From contig NZ_JABEKV010000005.1 of assembly GCF_013283645.1 (NCBI RefSeq), positions 1 through 64,000 of the forward strand: a DNA stretch of 64,000 nt. Direction: 5' to 3'. A model generated the notes under the pieces. The model ran no database searches. It had not been told where the DNA came from and saw only the letters and a list, made by a program, of their open reading frames with translations. The position numbers and the translations under genes were made by a program. This DNA is from Sinorhizobium psoraleae (GTDB lineage Bacteria > Pseudomonadota > Alphaproteobacteria > Rhizobiales > Rhizobiaceae). Shown piece after piece: positions 1 through 10,201 of this stretch. Every line of letters starts with the position of its first letter. Within the stretch, counting starts at the first letter, position 1.

Positions 1-1
1 C

Positions 2-238
2 TCGCGCCTGAAGAGTGGTGAAGTCGATGCCTTCATTGGCAGCGAAATCTACTACTCCATGGCCGAACAGAACGGCGCCAAGGATCTGATCAATCTGCAG
101 GACTACAATTTTCCGATCGCAGGTTCCGGGGTGAACGTCGACCGCGCCTGGCTCGCCGACCACCGCGAGGAGACGGTGAACTTCCTCAAGGCGATGATCG
201 AAGCCTATGCACTGATGAAGAAAGACCGCGAACCCTGA
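2..238 (+). CDS. ABC transporter solute-binding protein, C-terminal end (partial)
   Basis: The window opens inside a reading frame whose last 78 residues (SRLKSGEVDAFIGSE at the left edge, then a tail with FLKAMIEAYALMKKDRE) look like the C-terminal lobe of an NMT1/SsuA/NrtA-type periplasmic binding protein. This family delivers small substrates such as nitrate, sulfonates or thiamine precursors to an ABC importer. The frame ends at TGA 236-238, but reading through that stop gives SAHRYATYVMEG, which could be more of the same helix. The stop may therefore be premature. The rest of the gene lies outside the window, so the substrate cannot be judged. Confidence 0.55.
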   Translation, partial: SRLKSGEVDAFIGSEIYYSMAEQNGAKDLINLQDYNFPIAGSGVNVDRAWLADHREETVNFLKAMIEAYALMKKDREP

Positions 239-710
239 TCCGCCCATCGCTATGCGACCTACGTCATGGAGGGCGCGGCTGTGACGCGGGCCGCATCGCA
301 ACGCGAATCTTAGGCCAGGCGCTCGCACGGCTCGTGTTGGCGCACAGAAGTCGTTGCGTCAAACCAATGCGATGGCCGCTTTCGGTCCGAGGTAACAACT
401 GCCTCTATGACCGGCAAGAGGGCGCAAACCTGCGGTCCCCGCGCAACGAATGGCAGTCCGCTTCGGGCTAAATCGAGATCGCCTGCGACGCCAAAGTCCG
501 CGGCGGTCGAAGGGAGCCGTACTTCACGAGCCGCGTGCACGGCTTGTTGCGAGGATGTTCACGTTCTGGGCCAACGAGATCGCATAATGTATCAACAGGA
601 ACCCACGTTGCGGGCCCGAGTTCGCATGAAAGCGGGACGCGACGGAGTGCGCTGCGGCTCTGGATTCTGTCATGCATGTGCATTACATTGCCCGTGAAGG
701 AGATTAGCGC
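239..710. other. gene-poor stretch, no supported gene
   Basis: Short overlapping frames exist on both strands, but none has a convincing ribosome-binding site, domain or codon pattern. The stretch includes the read-through tail of the preceding binding protein up to about 313 and presumably the promoter of the toxin-antitoxin pair. Confidence 0.5.
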
Positions 711-1019
711 ATGGCTTCAAATGCACTTGTTCAGACTCGGATCGATGCCGACGTCAAAGAGCGCGCCACGGCAGTTCTGGAAAACATGGGCCTGACAGTT
801 TCGGACGCCGTTCGAATTCTGTTAACCCGGACAGCGAATGAAGGCGCCCTGCCGCTGGAGCTTGTCTCCCACAGCGAAGCTCACGACGCCTGGTTCCGCG
901 CGAAGGTATTGCAGGCTCTCGAGGACACGCGCCCTGATCTCGATGACGCCGAGGCCGATGCGCGCTTTCGCGAGCGCCGGGAGGCCGCCTTGCGTAAAGC
1001 AGGGGCGGGTGACCGATGA
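711..1019 (+). CDS. RelB/DinJ-family antitoxin
   Basis: This 102-residue protein begins with the ribbon-helix-helix pattern of RelB/DinJ antitoxins: VQTRIDADVKERA, then VLENMGLTVSDAVRILLTR. The first strand pairs in a dimer to contact the operator, and the charged C-terminal half (DDAEADARFRERREA) would wrap the toxin. The start is preceded by AAGGAG (CCGTGAAGGAGATTAGCGC-ATG). The stop overlaps the start of the next gene by four bases (ATGA), the usual arrangement of a coupled antitoxin-toxin operon. Such antitoxins normally repress their own promoter together with the toxin. The family call is firm; whether the pair is active is unknown. Confidence 0.82.
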   Translation: MASNALVQTRIDADVKERATAVLENMGLTVSDAVRILLTRTANEGALPLELVSHSEAHDAWFRAKVLQALEDTRPDLDDAEADARFRERREAALRKAGAGDR

Positions 1020-1309
1020 GGCTTGTCTGGGCGCAATACGCGCTCGACGATCGCGAGACCATCTTCAGTTACATTGAACGAGAAAATCCGAGTGCTGCGG
1101 TCCACGTGGACGAAGAGATCGTCCGCGCCGTACGCCGTCTTCTTGACTTTCCGGAAAGTGGTCGCCCTGGCCGGATTGCCGGGACTCGAGAGCTTGTTAT
1201 CCCGCGTACACCTTTCATTGCAGCCTACACTGTGATGGCCGACAAGATTCGCGTTTTGCGTGTTTTGCACGGCGCCCAGATGTGGCCCGTCGAGTTCAAT
1301 GACGAATAG
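1016..1309 (+). CDS. RelE/ParE-family toxin
   Basis: The 97-residue product has the compact RelE/ParE fold signature. An N-terminal MRLVWAQYALDDRETIFSYI helix-strand region is followed by DEEIVRAVRRLLDFPESGRPGR, the conserved GRPGR turn, RELVIPRTPFIAAYTV, and a terminal strand ending in VLHGAQMWP. ParE members poison DNA gyrase and RelE members cut mRNA on the ribosome. The GTRELVIPRTPFIAAYTV stretch and final HGAQMWP are more like the ParE branch. It overlaps the antitoxin by four bases, so the two are translationally coupled. It is of normal length and appears intact. Confidence 0.82.
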   Translation: MRLVWAQYALDDRETIFSYIERENPSAAVHVDEEIVRAVRRLLDFPESGRPGRIAGTRELVIPRTPFIAAYTVMADKIRVLRVLHGAQMWPVEFNDE

Positions 1310-1797
1310 ACGCAATCCGGCACAAGTTTCGAGGGGTCTCAAGTTCTATTCCCTTCAAGGCGAGGGATTCAGAGTTTCCGAAGGCGCCAGTCCATCGGTG
1401 CGCCACTGATCGTCTGGAATCGCGTGGGACAGGGGTCGTTCAGCTACCCGTTCGGAACGAGCGACTTGCGTCCAGAAGCGGTCATTCGCACGGGGTCGAT
1501 GGCTTGCAGACTTGCGGCCGTTTGCCGTCCGGCAGCCTTCAGGCGTCGCAACCGCGAAAGCGGACACAGCCGCGGCAGCACAGGGGCTTGGTCTGGTCGC
1601 AATCGGGTCGACAGTGCTGGGAGCAGCCGAACGTAGCGTTGCTCCTACGCACAATGGAAGAGATGCCACGGCCAACCCGCTGGGTGAATTTTGACAGGCG
1701 TATTCGCAGGAGCGCTACGGACGCCGAGGACCATGCGGAACCTCTCTCCAGACTGCCCTCGCATGATCCTCATGCACTGCCCGACCTTCAACTCACC
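1310..1797. other. gene-poor stretch, no supported gene
   Basis: Frames on both strands overlap each other and carry no recognisable domain. The long plus-strand frame running from here to 2313 is antisense to two better-supported small genes and is not credible. Confidence 0.5.
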
Positions 1798-1983
1798 TTA
1801 GGGTTTAGCTGGGGGAACCAGAGGATTGAGCGCATTGGCAAGCTCGACGGCCATCCCTTGGTCCAGCTTCCCGAGGACGATACCGTTTACGTTAGCGGTC
1901 CGTCCGGTGTGCATGTCGTGGACCGACCATTGCTTCCCTTTGACCTGCATCGGGGTATAGCGGGGGTTGATACGGATCCGCAT
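1798..1983 (-). CDS. small hypothetical protein (paralogue of the upstream gene)
   Basis: This is a 61-residue soluble protein of unknown function. The ATG at 1983 is chosen because AAAGGAAAA stands just before it; a longer frame reaches back into the preceding gene. Its core, WSVHDMHTGRTA followed by GQ/ELANALN spacing, matches the neighbour at 2064-2267 (CTVIDVFTGLPA, then VLDLLN). The two therefore look like tandem paralogues in one minus-strand transcription unit. There are no membrane segments, signal peptide or cysteines. I do not recognise the family. Confidence 0.5.
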   Translation of the reverse strand: MRIRINPRYTPMQVKGKQWSVHDMHTGRTANVNGIVLGKLDQGMAVELANALNPLVPPAKP

Positions 1984-2063
1984 GGATTTTCCTTTCGGTT
2001 GCCTGAGGAGAGTATGAGGGATCACCTTGGCGAGCGGTACCCGGCCACACGCATAGCTGCCAT

Positions 2064-2267
2064 TCAAGGCTTTCCCTTAGGCCACGTTAGGGCTCCCCGT
2101 CTGGTGGCATCCGCGAGGTTGAGCAGATCGAGCACGTCATCGGCTTCTTCAGCGGTTAGCCGCATCGCGAGACTATCGTCCAGCACAGCGGGCAGCCCGG
2201 TGAACACGTCAATGACAGTGCAGGTCCCGTCTACTTCTCGCCTTAAGTCGTATCTCCGGGTGATCAT
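2064..2267 (-). CDS. small hypothetical protein
   Basis: The 67-residue product starts MITRRYDLRREVDGTCTV and contains the same V-x-D-x-x-TG-x-x-A pattern, followed by an acidic helix ending in LLNLADA, as the gene 80 bases downstream. It is soluble, without signal or membrane segment. Codon usage fits the genome, which favours it over the overlapping plus-strand frame. No function can be assigned. The two-gene arrangement suggests duplication of an accessory rhizobial gene. Confidence 0.5.
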   Translation of the reverse strand: MITRRYDLRREVDGTCTVIDVFTGLPAVLDDSLAMRLTAEEADDVLDLLNLADATRRGALTWPKGKP

Positions 2268-2495
2268 GGCGGACAGCTTAGGAACACCAGGAATGTTTGG
2301 AATAAATTTATGAGCGGGGGATCGGATTGGCGGCTCGCGCGATGGTCCCCTTGCCCCTTCAATCTCCTAACAGTCGCGCCCTCCGCCTTCCTTCAGGTCA
2401 TCATTGAGGCCACAGAAACAGACTACGCCGTTGGTTTTGTTGAACAACGTAGGGGTTGACGATCCCACAAGTCATGAGACGAGCGATAGGGGCTC

Positions 2496-2981
2496 TTGAG
2501 GTGCATTGAAGGAGCTTTGACGTTGGAATGTTCCGGCGTCTGTCCTTGGCTTTCGCCGACAACGGCGCACAAGAGGTGCACGATCGGCATCGATCGCGCA
2601 GAAAGACAAGCCGAAGCGCAGGACCTACAGGAGGACGAGCGTGCAGACGTCAAGAACCGCGACGACGATCGGCCGATCGAAGAAAAGGACAAGGCGCCCG
2701 CGAATGTGGATGCTGCTGCTGCCGACCAGCGGATCGAAGCTCGCGAGCAACGTGATCAGCAGCCGATCGACAACGGCACGCGCGCAGCTCACGAGTTGGC
2801 GTCCACGGTCGATGCTACAAATCGCCTACAAGATCGGCTAGATAAGGATAAGAAATCCTCTCAGCGCAGCGGAGAAACGACGCGGACAGATCCCGCCCAA
2901 CAGCATATTGCTCGTCTGGACGAGCTGGAGCGGGAACAAATGCAACAGAGGGAACGCGACCGCGATGACCGGGACCGTTAA
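2496..2981 (+). CDS. highly charged hypothetical protein, start uncertain
   Basis: The frame encodes a protein dominated by Asp, Glu, Lys, Arg and Gln, with runs such as EREQMQQRERDRDDRDR at its end. It is predicted to be disordered or helical, with no membrane segment. The first 30 residues (ECSGVCPWLSPTTAHKRC) differ in composition, so the true start is probably further in, around 2590. It lies five bases before the next gene and could share its transcript. A competing frame begins at GTG 2641 behind AGGAGG but has poorer composition. No family is recognised. Confidence 0.4.
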   Translation: MRCIEGALTLECSGVCPWLSPTTAHKRCTIGIDRAERQAEAQDLQEDERADVKNRDDDRPIEEKDKAPANVDAAAADQRIEAREQRDQQPIDNGTRAAHELASTVDATNRLQDRLDKDKKSSQRSGETTRTDPAQQHIARLDELEREQMQQRERDRDDRDR

Positions 2982-2986
2982 AGGAC

Positions 2987-3199
2987 ATGCTGAACGATAA
3001 TAGGCAACAGTACGTCATCCAGAGCAATGATCCCAAAGGCGACGAATGGTTCGGCAAATTCTTCGGCGCCGTCGTTTTGTTCGTGTTGTTCCTTGCCGTC
3101 TTACGATATGTCCATGAATCTGTCATGGCCTGGTACCGCGACACGATGATCTGGCTGAACGCCGCCGCGAGCTATGTGGCAGACTTCTGGCCCTTCTGA
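2987..3199 (+). CDS. small single-pass membrane protein
   Basis: The 70-residue product has a polar N-terminus (MLNDNRQQYVIQSNDPKGDEWF), then one strong transmembrane helix of about 20 residues (GAVVLFVLFLAVLRYVHESV), and an aromatic C-terminal tail. The start follows AAAGGAC. It directly follows the charged gene upstream, suggesting a two-gene unit. The family is not recognised; an envelope role is possible but unproven. Confidence 0.5.
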   Translation: MLNDNRQQYVIQSNDPKGDEWFGKFFGAVVLFVLFLAVLRYVHESVMAWYRDTMIWLNAAASYVADFWPF

Positions 3200-3465
3200 A
3201 GCTCCCGTTCTTTTTTCGAGATCGGCGTCAATCGCGCCGATCTTTTCGCCGGACCTGACTGCTTCGGGTCGCGCCATGCGGTCTACTAGGTGCCCGTCCA
3301 ACCACCGTTGTATGGCGGAAACCGGCCATATCCCCGTCGTGTGAACGTTGCCTTGGCGCTTAGGGTGTCATTTCGCCCCCTTCCGGAATCGACCCCATGC
3401 TGCTTGGGGCCTCCGCCCTCCAGAGACGGCGGTGGTCGGCGTCGACCCTCCTTCGATAACGGGGG

Positions 3466-3780
3466 TCAGTTTGCAGCCGCCGGCCTGCGATACGGCGTCG
3501 ACTGCGTCGGTCTGTTCGCGCCGATGATCGTGCCGGCGTCGGGCGCGAGGAGATTGGCCCTTCGCGCGCAGGCAACAAGCGCCGTGCGAGCGATCTCGGC
3601 ATCAATCTCGCCCGCAAGTGCCGCTTTGCAGGCATCGAGCGCGATGGCGTGGGTCGGATTCCGCTTTGACGGCGGCCATTCATTCAGCCAGGTGTAGGCC
3701 TCTCTGACGCCGCGGATCTCGGCCGGAAATCCGAGACCCACAAAGACTGACACTGGGTGTCGAAAATGAGCTTGCTCCAT
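3466..3780 (-). CDS. DUF982 family protein
   Basis: This protein of about 104 residues fits DUF982, a family of small proteins abundant in rhizobia and of unknown function. The diagnostic pattern is GVREAYTWLNEWP followed by AIALDACKAALAGEIDAEIARTAL, a helical bundle in which a tryptophan and the A-x-x-x-C-x-x-A-L helix are conserved. The start at 3780 is chosen over a longer one because GGAGGAGAACG precedes it. It lies 58 bases downstream of the ABC permease gene on the same strand. A second DUF982 gene occurs at 12705-13007. Confidence 0.7.
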   Translation of the reverse strand: MEQAHFRHPVSVFVGLGFPAEIRGVREAYTWLNEWPPSKRNPTHAIALDACKAALAGEIDAEIARTALVACARRANLLAPDAGTIIGANRPTQSTPYRRPAAAN

Positions 3781-3837
3781 CGTTCTCCTCCATTCACGCG
3801 ACGTCAACCCTGTGGGTGGCGAAGCGCCCGGTAACTG

Positions 3838-4791
3838 TCATGCCCTGACCTCCTGACGCTGGAAGACGACGTAGGCCAGGGTGAACAGCAGGATCATCGC
3901 AGCAACCAGTCCCGCGAGCTGCGGCCATACGACCAGCAGGCTTTGCACGGTCGGTAGCGGTGCGCCGGCGATCGCGCCTTGGACCTGATCGAAGAACAAG
4001 GGGCCCACCGATCGCGCCGCGGGGTTTAAGAGCATCCCGGTGATTTCGCCGTAAAGGGTCTGAGGCGAGAACCTGCTGACGGCCTGCTGCGTTTCGAACT
4101 GCGTGACCACAGTCATCGGATCGAGCCGATCAATAGGGGCCAGCACGCTTGCAAGCAGCGGCGCGACCATGTCCCAGAACACCGCGAACACTAGCCAGAC
4201 CGACAAGGCGGCCAACGCCGAGGTCGCCGGCGAGCGGATCAAGGTCGAGGATGCGATCGCCAGTGCCAGCCAGACACCAGCATAGGTAAGCGTCGCTGCC
4301 AGATAGGCGACACCCCGCACGATGTCGGCGGCCGACGGAGGCAGACCGAGGAACAGGATGCCAAGGCCCGTCATGAGCAGCCAGAGCGTCAGAAGCGCGA
4401 TTGCGATGACAAGCAAACCGCCCAGGAACTTTCCGAACAGCACCGCATCGCGGTAGATCGGCTGCGCCAGGAGCCGGCTCATCGTTCGCCGGGCGTATTC
4501 GCCGTTGACCGCGTCGAAACCCAACGCAATCGCCATCAACGGCAACAGAAAGCCAAGCAGGGCGGCGAAGGATGGAAGCGGTTCGCGCGTCTCCGTCAAC
4601 AGCTTCAGGAACAGGAAAGGATCCTCGGCAGTGGTTTCGGTGATGCGCCCAATCGCGCCATAGACGGCGCCGATTGCGGTGAGCAGCACGAGCAGCATGA
4701 TCAGATGCATTCGCGCGCTGGTCATATGATCGGCCGCTTCCTTGAACGCGATCGTTGCCGTGCCTTTAAAGGGTGAGCCTTCACGTGTCAT
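3838..4791 (-). CDS. ABC-2 type transporter permease
   Basis: This integral membrane protein of about 317 residues has six or more hydrophobic segments, for example LIMLLVLLTAIGAVYGAIG and LLVIAIALLTLWLLMTGLGI. It matches ABC-2 family export permeases, which pair with a cytoplasmic ATPase to move lipids, drugs or proteins out of the cell. The ATG at 4791 is chosen because GGGGAGG lies six bases before it. The gene overlaps the end of its ATPase gene by 11 bases. A large loop between the first two helices, carrying TETTAEDPFLFLKLLTETRE, is typical of the COG1277-like subgroup. Substrate unknown. Confidence 0.82.
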   Translation of the reverse strand: MTREGSPFKGTATIAFKEAADHMTSARMHLIMLLVLLTAIGAVYGAIGRITETTAEDPFLFLKLLTETREPLPSFAALLGFLLPLMAIALGFDAVNGEYARRTMSRLLAQPIYRDAVLFGKFLGGLLVIAIALLTLWLLMTGLGILFLGLPPSAADIVRGVAYLAATLTYAGVWLALAIASSTLIRSPATSALAALSVWLVFAVFWDMVAPLLASVLAPIDRLDPMTVVTQFETQQAVSRFSPQTLYGEITGMLLNPAARSVGPLFFDQVQGAIAGAPLPTVQSLLVVWPQLAGLVAAMILLFTLAYVVFQRQEVRA

Positions 4792-5719
4792 GGACAACCT
4801 CCCCGAAATACCGATTATAGGCTTGGTCGAGCCGAGCGCGGCGCAGGTCCAAATTCTTCAGGGAACCGCCAGCATCGACGACGAGGCGGGCGAGCTCCGG
4901 GCGGACATCGCGTTCGGCTTCGACCAGCCAATGACCCCGGCGGCCAGCCACGATCGACTTCACGCCCTCGGCCGACGTGCCTAGTTCGGAAAGGTCGATG
5001 CCATCGGCCTCGACATCGATGATGAAGGCGCCTCCACCGATCTTATCGGCGAGCTCTTCGATGGTGCCGAGGAAACCGATCCTGCCGTTGCTGAACAACG
5101 CGATGCGATCGCAGACCGTTTGCACCACGTTGAGCATGTGCGACGATAGCAGGATCGTCATGCCGTCGCGGCTCAGCGCCCGGATCAGGTCGAGCAATTC
5201 CTGGGTGGACTGTGGATCGAGGCCGGACGTCGGTTCGTCCAGGATGGCGACGGGGCACTTGCGCATCAGAAGTTCGGCCAGGCCGAGCCGCTGACGCATG
5301 CCACGGGAGTAGGTGCCGACACGCCGGTCTGCGACCCCAGCCAGCCGCACCTTGTCGAGCGCCGCGGCAATGTTTTCCCTGGCAAGCTCGGCAGACATGC
5401 CGGCAAGGCGAGCGGTATAGGCGAGGTTTTCTCGTCCTGACATGCTGTCGTAGAATCCGACGGCGTCAGGCAGATAGCCGACCTCTCGCTTTACCTCGAG
5501 CGGCTGGCGCAGCGGGTCCTTACCAAGAATGTGCACGCTCCCCTCGGCCGGCTCGGTCAAACCCAGCAGCATCAGGATCGTGGTCGTCTTGCCGGCGCCG
5601 TTCGGTCCGAGCAAACCGACGACTTCTCCGGCACGAACCGACAAATCAACTCCGGCGACAGCCACGGCGGAGCCGTAGCGCTTCACCAGTCCTTTTGCCT
5701 CTATGACCGTCGTGCTCAT
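4781..5719 (-). CDS. ABC transporter ATP-binding protein (ABC-2 exporter)
   Basis: This ATPase of about 312 residues powers the neighbouring permease. Walker A is GPNGAGKTTT near residue 40, the signature region is YSRGMRQRLGLAE, Walker B is VAILDEPTSGLDP and the switch histidine follows in LLSSHML. A C-terminal extension of about 90 residues (from IDVEADGIDL) is typical of ABC-2 exporters. The start at 5719 overlaps the stop of the NEW3-domain gene by four bases (ATGA), so protease, NEW3 protein, ATPase and permease look like one operon. It is intact. Confidence 0.88.
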   Translation of the reverse strand: MSTTVIEAKGLVKRYGSAVAVAGVDLSVRAGEVVGLLGPNGAGKTTTILMLLGLTEPAEGSVHILGKDPLRQPLEVKREVGYLPDAVGFYDSMSGRENLAYTARLAGMSAELARENIAAALDKVRLAGVADRRVGTYSRGMRQRLGLAELLMRKCPVAILDEPTSGLDPQSTQELLDLIRALSRDGMTILLSSHMLNVVQTVCDRIALFSNGRIGFLGTIEELADKIGGGAFIIDVEADGIDLSELGTSAEGVKSIVAGRRGHWLVEAERDVRPELARLVVDAGGSLKNLDLRRARLDQAYNRYFGEVVHDT

Positions 5720-6903
5720 CGCCGTCCATACCTCATCACCGCCAGGCCGAGGACGAGCACCGCGGTTGCGATGACGCCAAGCCCTGCCATGCCCCAAATC
5801 GTCGACGTGTTGACGGTGACGCGAAACTGAGCCGACTCGGACACCGGTCCGCCGCTCGCGCGCACCGAGACCATGTAGTCGCCTGCTATTGCCTTTTCAG
5901 AAGGGGTAATCCTGACGTTCACCTGTCTCGTAGCATCCGGCGCGATCAAATCGACGCGCTCGGGCTCGAATTCGACTTTCCAGCCCGACGGGGGGCTGGC
6001 CGACAGTTCAATGTCGGTCGCAGGCGCACTGCCATTGTTGGCGAGCGTGAACGGGAAGCTCGCCTCCTTACCGGCCTCCGCCTGCCCGGAGAGGCGTTCC
6101 TGTGGGCCAGACAGGGTAACGTCCGGCTGGCCGGTTACTTCGATACTGAGCTCGGTCGTAGCGCTGGTTCCACCACCCGCTACCTCGACCAAGACCGGAT
6201 AGCGGCCGGCCGGCGCTGACCTCGGCGGCGTGATTTCCAATGTCAGGTTCTCGCTCGCCCCGGCCTCGATCGGCAAGCCGGTAATCTCTTCCGAGCCATA
6301 GCCGCGCTTGAAGCGTGACTGAAACCCCTTGGGCACATTGGCAGCTAGACTGAACAGGTTCTCTTCCGCGCCGTCATTGGTGACTTCAATCTTGAAACTG
6401 AAGGTGGAACTGGCCGTACCTCTCAGCGCCGGCAGCTCGGATATCAGCTCCAAGCCACCCTCCGCCGCCTCCGATAGTTTCACCACAAGGAGAAGCTCGG
6501 CGGTCTGGTTTGCGTATCGCGCTTTCACGTTAATCGGAACGCGCTCGCCGCTAGCGCCCTCGGGAGGCGTCAGTTCGAGGTTAACTTCCTGTGTCGCATC
6601 TGGCGCCACCATGACAGCAGAGACCTCGCGGTTGCCGCCCTTCAGCGACCATTTCCAACCATCGGGAATGCCTGTAACTTCAAGTGACGCCCGCTGCGGC
6701 GGCAGATTGGCATTGCGCAGCGTCAGCGGAATTGTTTCGGTTTCTCCCGGGCGGATCGCCAGTTCCGGATGCGGTGTCGTGAGCCAGAAGCCGGTAAGCT
6801 TGACGACTTCCTGTCGCTGGTCCTGAGCAACAGCCGGTGTGCATGCAAATGTCGCTCCAAGGGCCAATGCTGCTGCAGTGATCCATCGAGCAATTGTCCT
6901 CAT
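5716..6903 (-). CDS. NEW3-domain membrane-anchored envelope protein
   Basis: The protein of about 395 residues has a cleavable signal peptide (MRTIARWITAAALALGATF, then AVAQ), three immunoglobulin-like repeats and a C-terminal transmembrane helix (GVIATAVLVLGLAVM) followed by RYGRR. The repeats carry the NPCBM-associated NEW3 pattern: a hydrophobic beta strand, N-x-G or N-x-x, then GWKW / GFQS / GWKV. It should sit outside the inner membrane. COG1470-type proteins of this design are often encoded beside ABC-2 exporters, as here, which suggests an accessory role in export or envelope homeostasis. The start at 6903 is placed at the signal peptide; a longer start at 6933 is possible. Confidence 0.75.
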   Translation of the reverse strand: MRTIARWITAAALALGATFACTPAVAQDQRQEVVKLTGFWLTTPHPELAIRPGETETIPLTLRNANLPPQRASLEVTGIPDGWKWSLKGGNREVSAVMVAPDATQEVNLELTPPEGASGERVPINVKARYANQTAELLLVVKLSEAAEGGLELISELPALRGTASSTFSFKIEVTNDGAEENLFSLAANVPKGFQSRFKRGYGSEEITGLPIEAGASENLTLEITPPRSAPAGRYPVLVEVAGGGTSATTELSIEVTGQPDVTLSGPQERLSGQAEAGKEASFPFTLANNGSAPATDIELSASPPSGWKVEFEPERVDLIAPDATRQVNVRITPSEKAIAGDYMVSVRASGGPVSESAQFRVTVNTSTIWGMAGLGVIATAVLVLGLAVMRYGRR

Positions 6904-6946
6904 CTCATTCTCCCTTCGACGTTCGATATCCATGCGCGCGGCGACC

Positions 6947-8290
6947 CTAACCGATCACCAGAAACAGTTTTGAGCCGCCGCGAAACAGATCGAGCGCAAT
7001 CGTCCCGCCGGCGTCCTTTAACGCCGCGGCGAGCTCCGCGACGGTCGCGATCGGCTGGCGATTGACGGCAACGATCACGTCGCCCGCGCGCAAACCCGAT
7101 CGCTCTGCTGCGCTTCCATCCTCAATGTTGGAGACAACCACATTACCCGCCGCATCCTGGAACTGCGCGCCCTGCAGGGAAGCGGGTATCGCCTCGGCCT
7201 CAGCATTTGCCTCGGCCGGCTCGACGCGCATTGTTACCGTTTTGGGAACCCGATCGCGCATATATTCGATTTCGACTTCCGATCCGACCGGAGCCAGGCC
7301 GACACGATTGCGGAGATCTGCCGAGCCGGTGATTTTGCGATTGTTGACGGCGAGGATGACATCGCCGGCTTGGAGCCCGGCCTGGGCCGCCGGCGAATTC
7401 TGCTCAACGCTTCCGACGACGGCGCCGGAGCTCTCCTCTATGTGGAGCGCTTCGGCCAGGTCCGGCGTCAGATCCTGAACGGAGATGCCGATCCGGCCGC
7501 GCCGCACTTCGCCATGCTCGATTAGTTGCTCCATCACTGCCGACGCCATCGCGATCGGAACCGCAAAGCCAATGCCGACATTGCCGCCGGTTGGCGCTAT
7601 GATCGCGGTGTTGATGCCGACCAGCAGGCCGGCCGCAGTGACCAGCGCGCCTCCCGAGTTGCCGGGATTGATCGAGGCATCCGTCTGGATGAAGTCCTCA
7701 TAGCCTTCGACATTGATGCCGCCTCGGCCAAGGGCGCTGACGATTCCGGAGGTGACGGTCTGACCAAGCCCAAACGGATTGCCGATCGCGACTACCGGGT
7801 CGCCGACACGAAGGGCACTGGAATCGCCAAACGGAAGCGCCCTCAGCTTGTCCGCGTCGATCTTCAGCAACGCTATATCGGTTGCCTCGTCGCTGCCGAC
7901 CAGTTCAGCGGTGAAGCGGCGGCGGTCCTTCAGGGTTACCGCAATTTCCCCGGCGTCCGCGACAACGTGGTGATTGGTGAGGATATAACCTTCATCCGCG
8001 TCGATGATGACGCCGGAGCCGGCGCTCAGCCGCTGCTGCTGCTGCTCCGGAAGCTTGAAATAGCGGCGGAAGAAGGGATCGTTGTAGAGAGGATTGGTTG
8101 CGGCGGGAGCGCGCGATCTCACCGCGATGTTGACGACCGCCGGCGTGATCTCCTCCAGGACGTCAGCGAGGGATCGTTGAGTGGCTGCCGAAATGGCGGG
8201 CTGCGGCTGCGCCGCCGGGAACGGCGCAGGAACCATAACGAGGACGAGTGCGGCGAATACGCCAACATATTTCGACGAACGCGTGATCAT
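6947..8290 (-). CDS. periplasmic Do/DegQ-type serine protease with two PDZ domains
   Basis: The 447-residue protein is an HtrA-family protease-chaperone. A signal peptide (VGVFAALVLVMVPAPFPAAQP) is followed by a trypsin-like domain with the full triad: His in TNHHVVADA, Asp in TDIALLKID and Ser in NPGNSGGALV. Two PDZ domains follow, with carboxylate-binding and fold motifs around VVGSVEQNSPAAQAGLQAGD and VVVSNIEDGSAAERSGLRAGD. It degrades or refolds damaged envelope proteins. It heads the minus-strand operon with the NEW3 protein and ABC-2 exporter. A decayed relative lies at 13389-14130. The call is firm, but the DegP versus DegQ subtype cannot be fixed from sequence. Confidence 0.9.
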   Translation of the reverse strand: MITRSSKYVGVFAALVLVMVPAPFPAAQPQPAISAATQRSLADVLEEITPAVVNIAVRSRAPAATNPLYNDPFFRRYFKLPEQQQQRLSAGSGVIIDADEGYILTNHHVVADAGEIAVTLKDRRRFTAELVGSDEATDIALLKIDADKLRALPFGDSSALRVGDPVVAIGNPFGLGQTVTSGIVSALGRGGINVEGYEDFIQTDASINPGNSGGALVTAAGLLVGINTAIIAPTGGNVGIGFAVPIAMASAVMEQLIEHGEVRRGRIGISVQDLTPDLAEALHIEESSGAVVGSVEQNSPAAQAGLQAGDVILAVNNRKITGSADLRNRVGLAPVGSEVEIEYMRDRVPKTVTMRVEPAEANAEAEAIPASLQGAQFQDAAGNVVVSNIEDGSAAERSGLRAGDVIVAVNRQPIATVAELAAALKDAGGTIALDLFRGGSKLFLVIG

Positions 8291-8450
8291 TTTTTCCCCC
8301 GATTCTTCAGATCCTCCTTCGAAGCGGATAGGCGGGCCTCGGGTCCAGCCTCGTCGGAGCCTCGTCTAGGGCTCCTGCCAACCTGCTCCAAACCATATTC
8401 GAACGCCTGGCCCATCGAGGGCCGAGGCATCAGTTCACAGGTCCACCAAG

Positions 8451-8477
8451 GGGTCCGCGCCCGTCGGGCGCGGACCC
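8451..8477 (-). terminator. candidate terminator after groEL
   Basis: A perfect 12-bp inverted repeat (8451-8462 with 8466-8477, loop GTC) lies 10 bases beyond the groEL stop. No strong T-run follows, so intrinsic termination is plausible but not certain. Confidence 0.5.
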
Positions 8478-8487
8478 ATCGCTTTCG

Positions 8488-10201
<1,714 letters not shown>

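Noticed and set aside
711..1309. Toxin-antitoxin pair as a novel defence module
   Set aside because: Both proteins fit well-known RelB/DinJ and RelE/ParE families, with standard coupling.
1504..2313. Plus-strand frame of 269 residues
   Set aside because: It runs antisense to two small genes with binding sites and carries no domain. The codon pattern does not support it.
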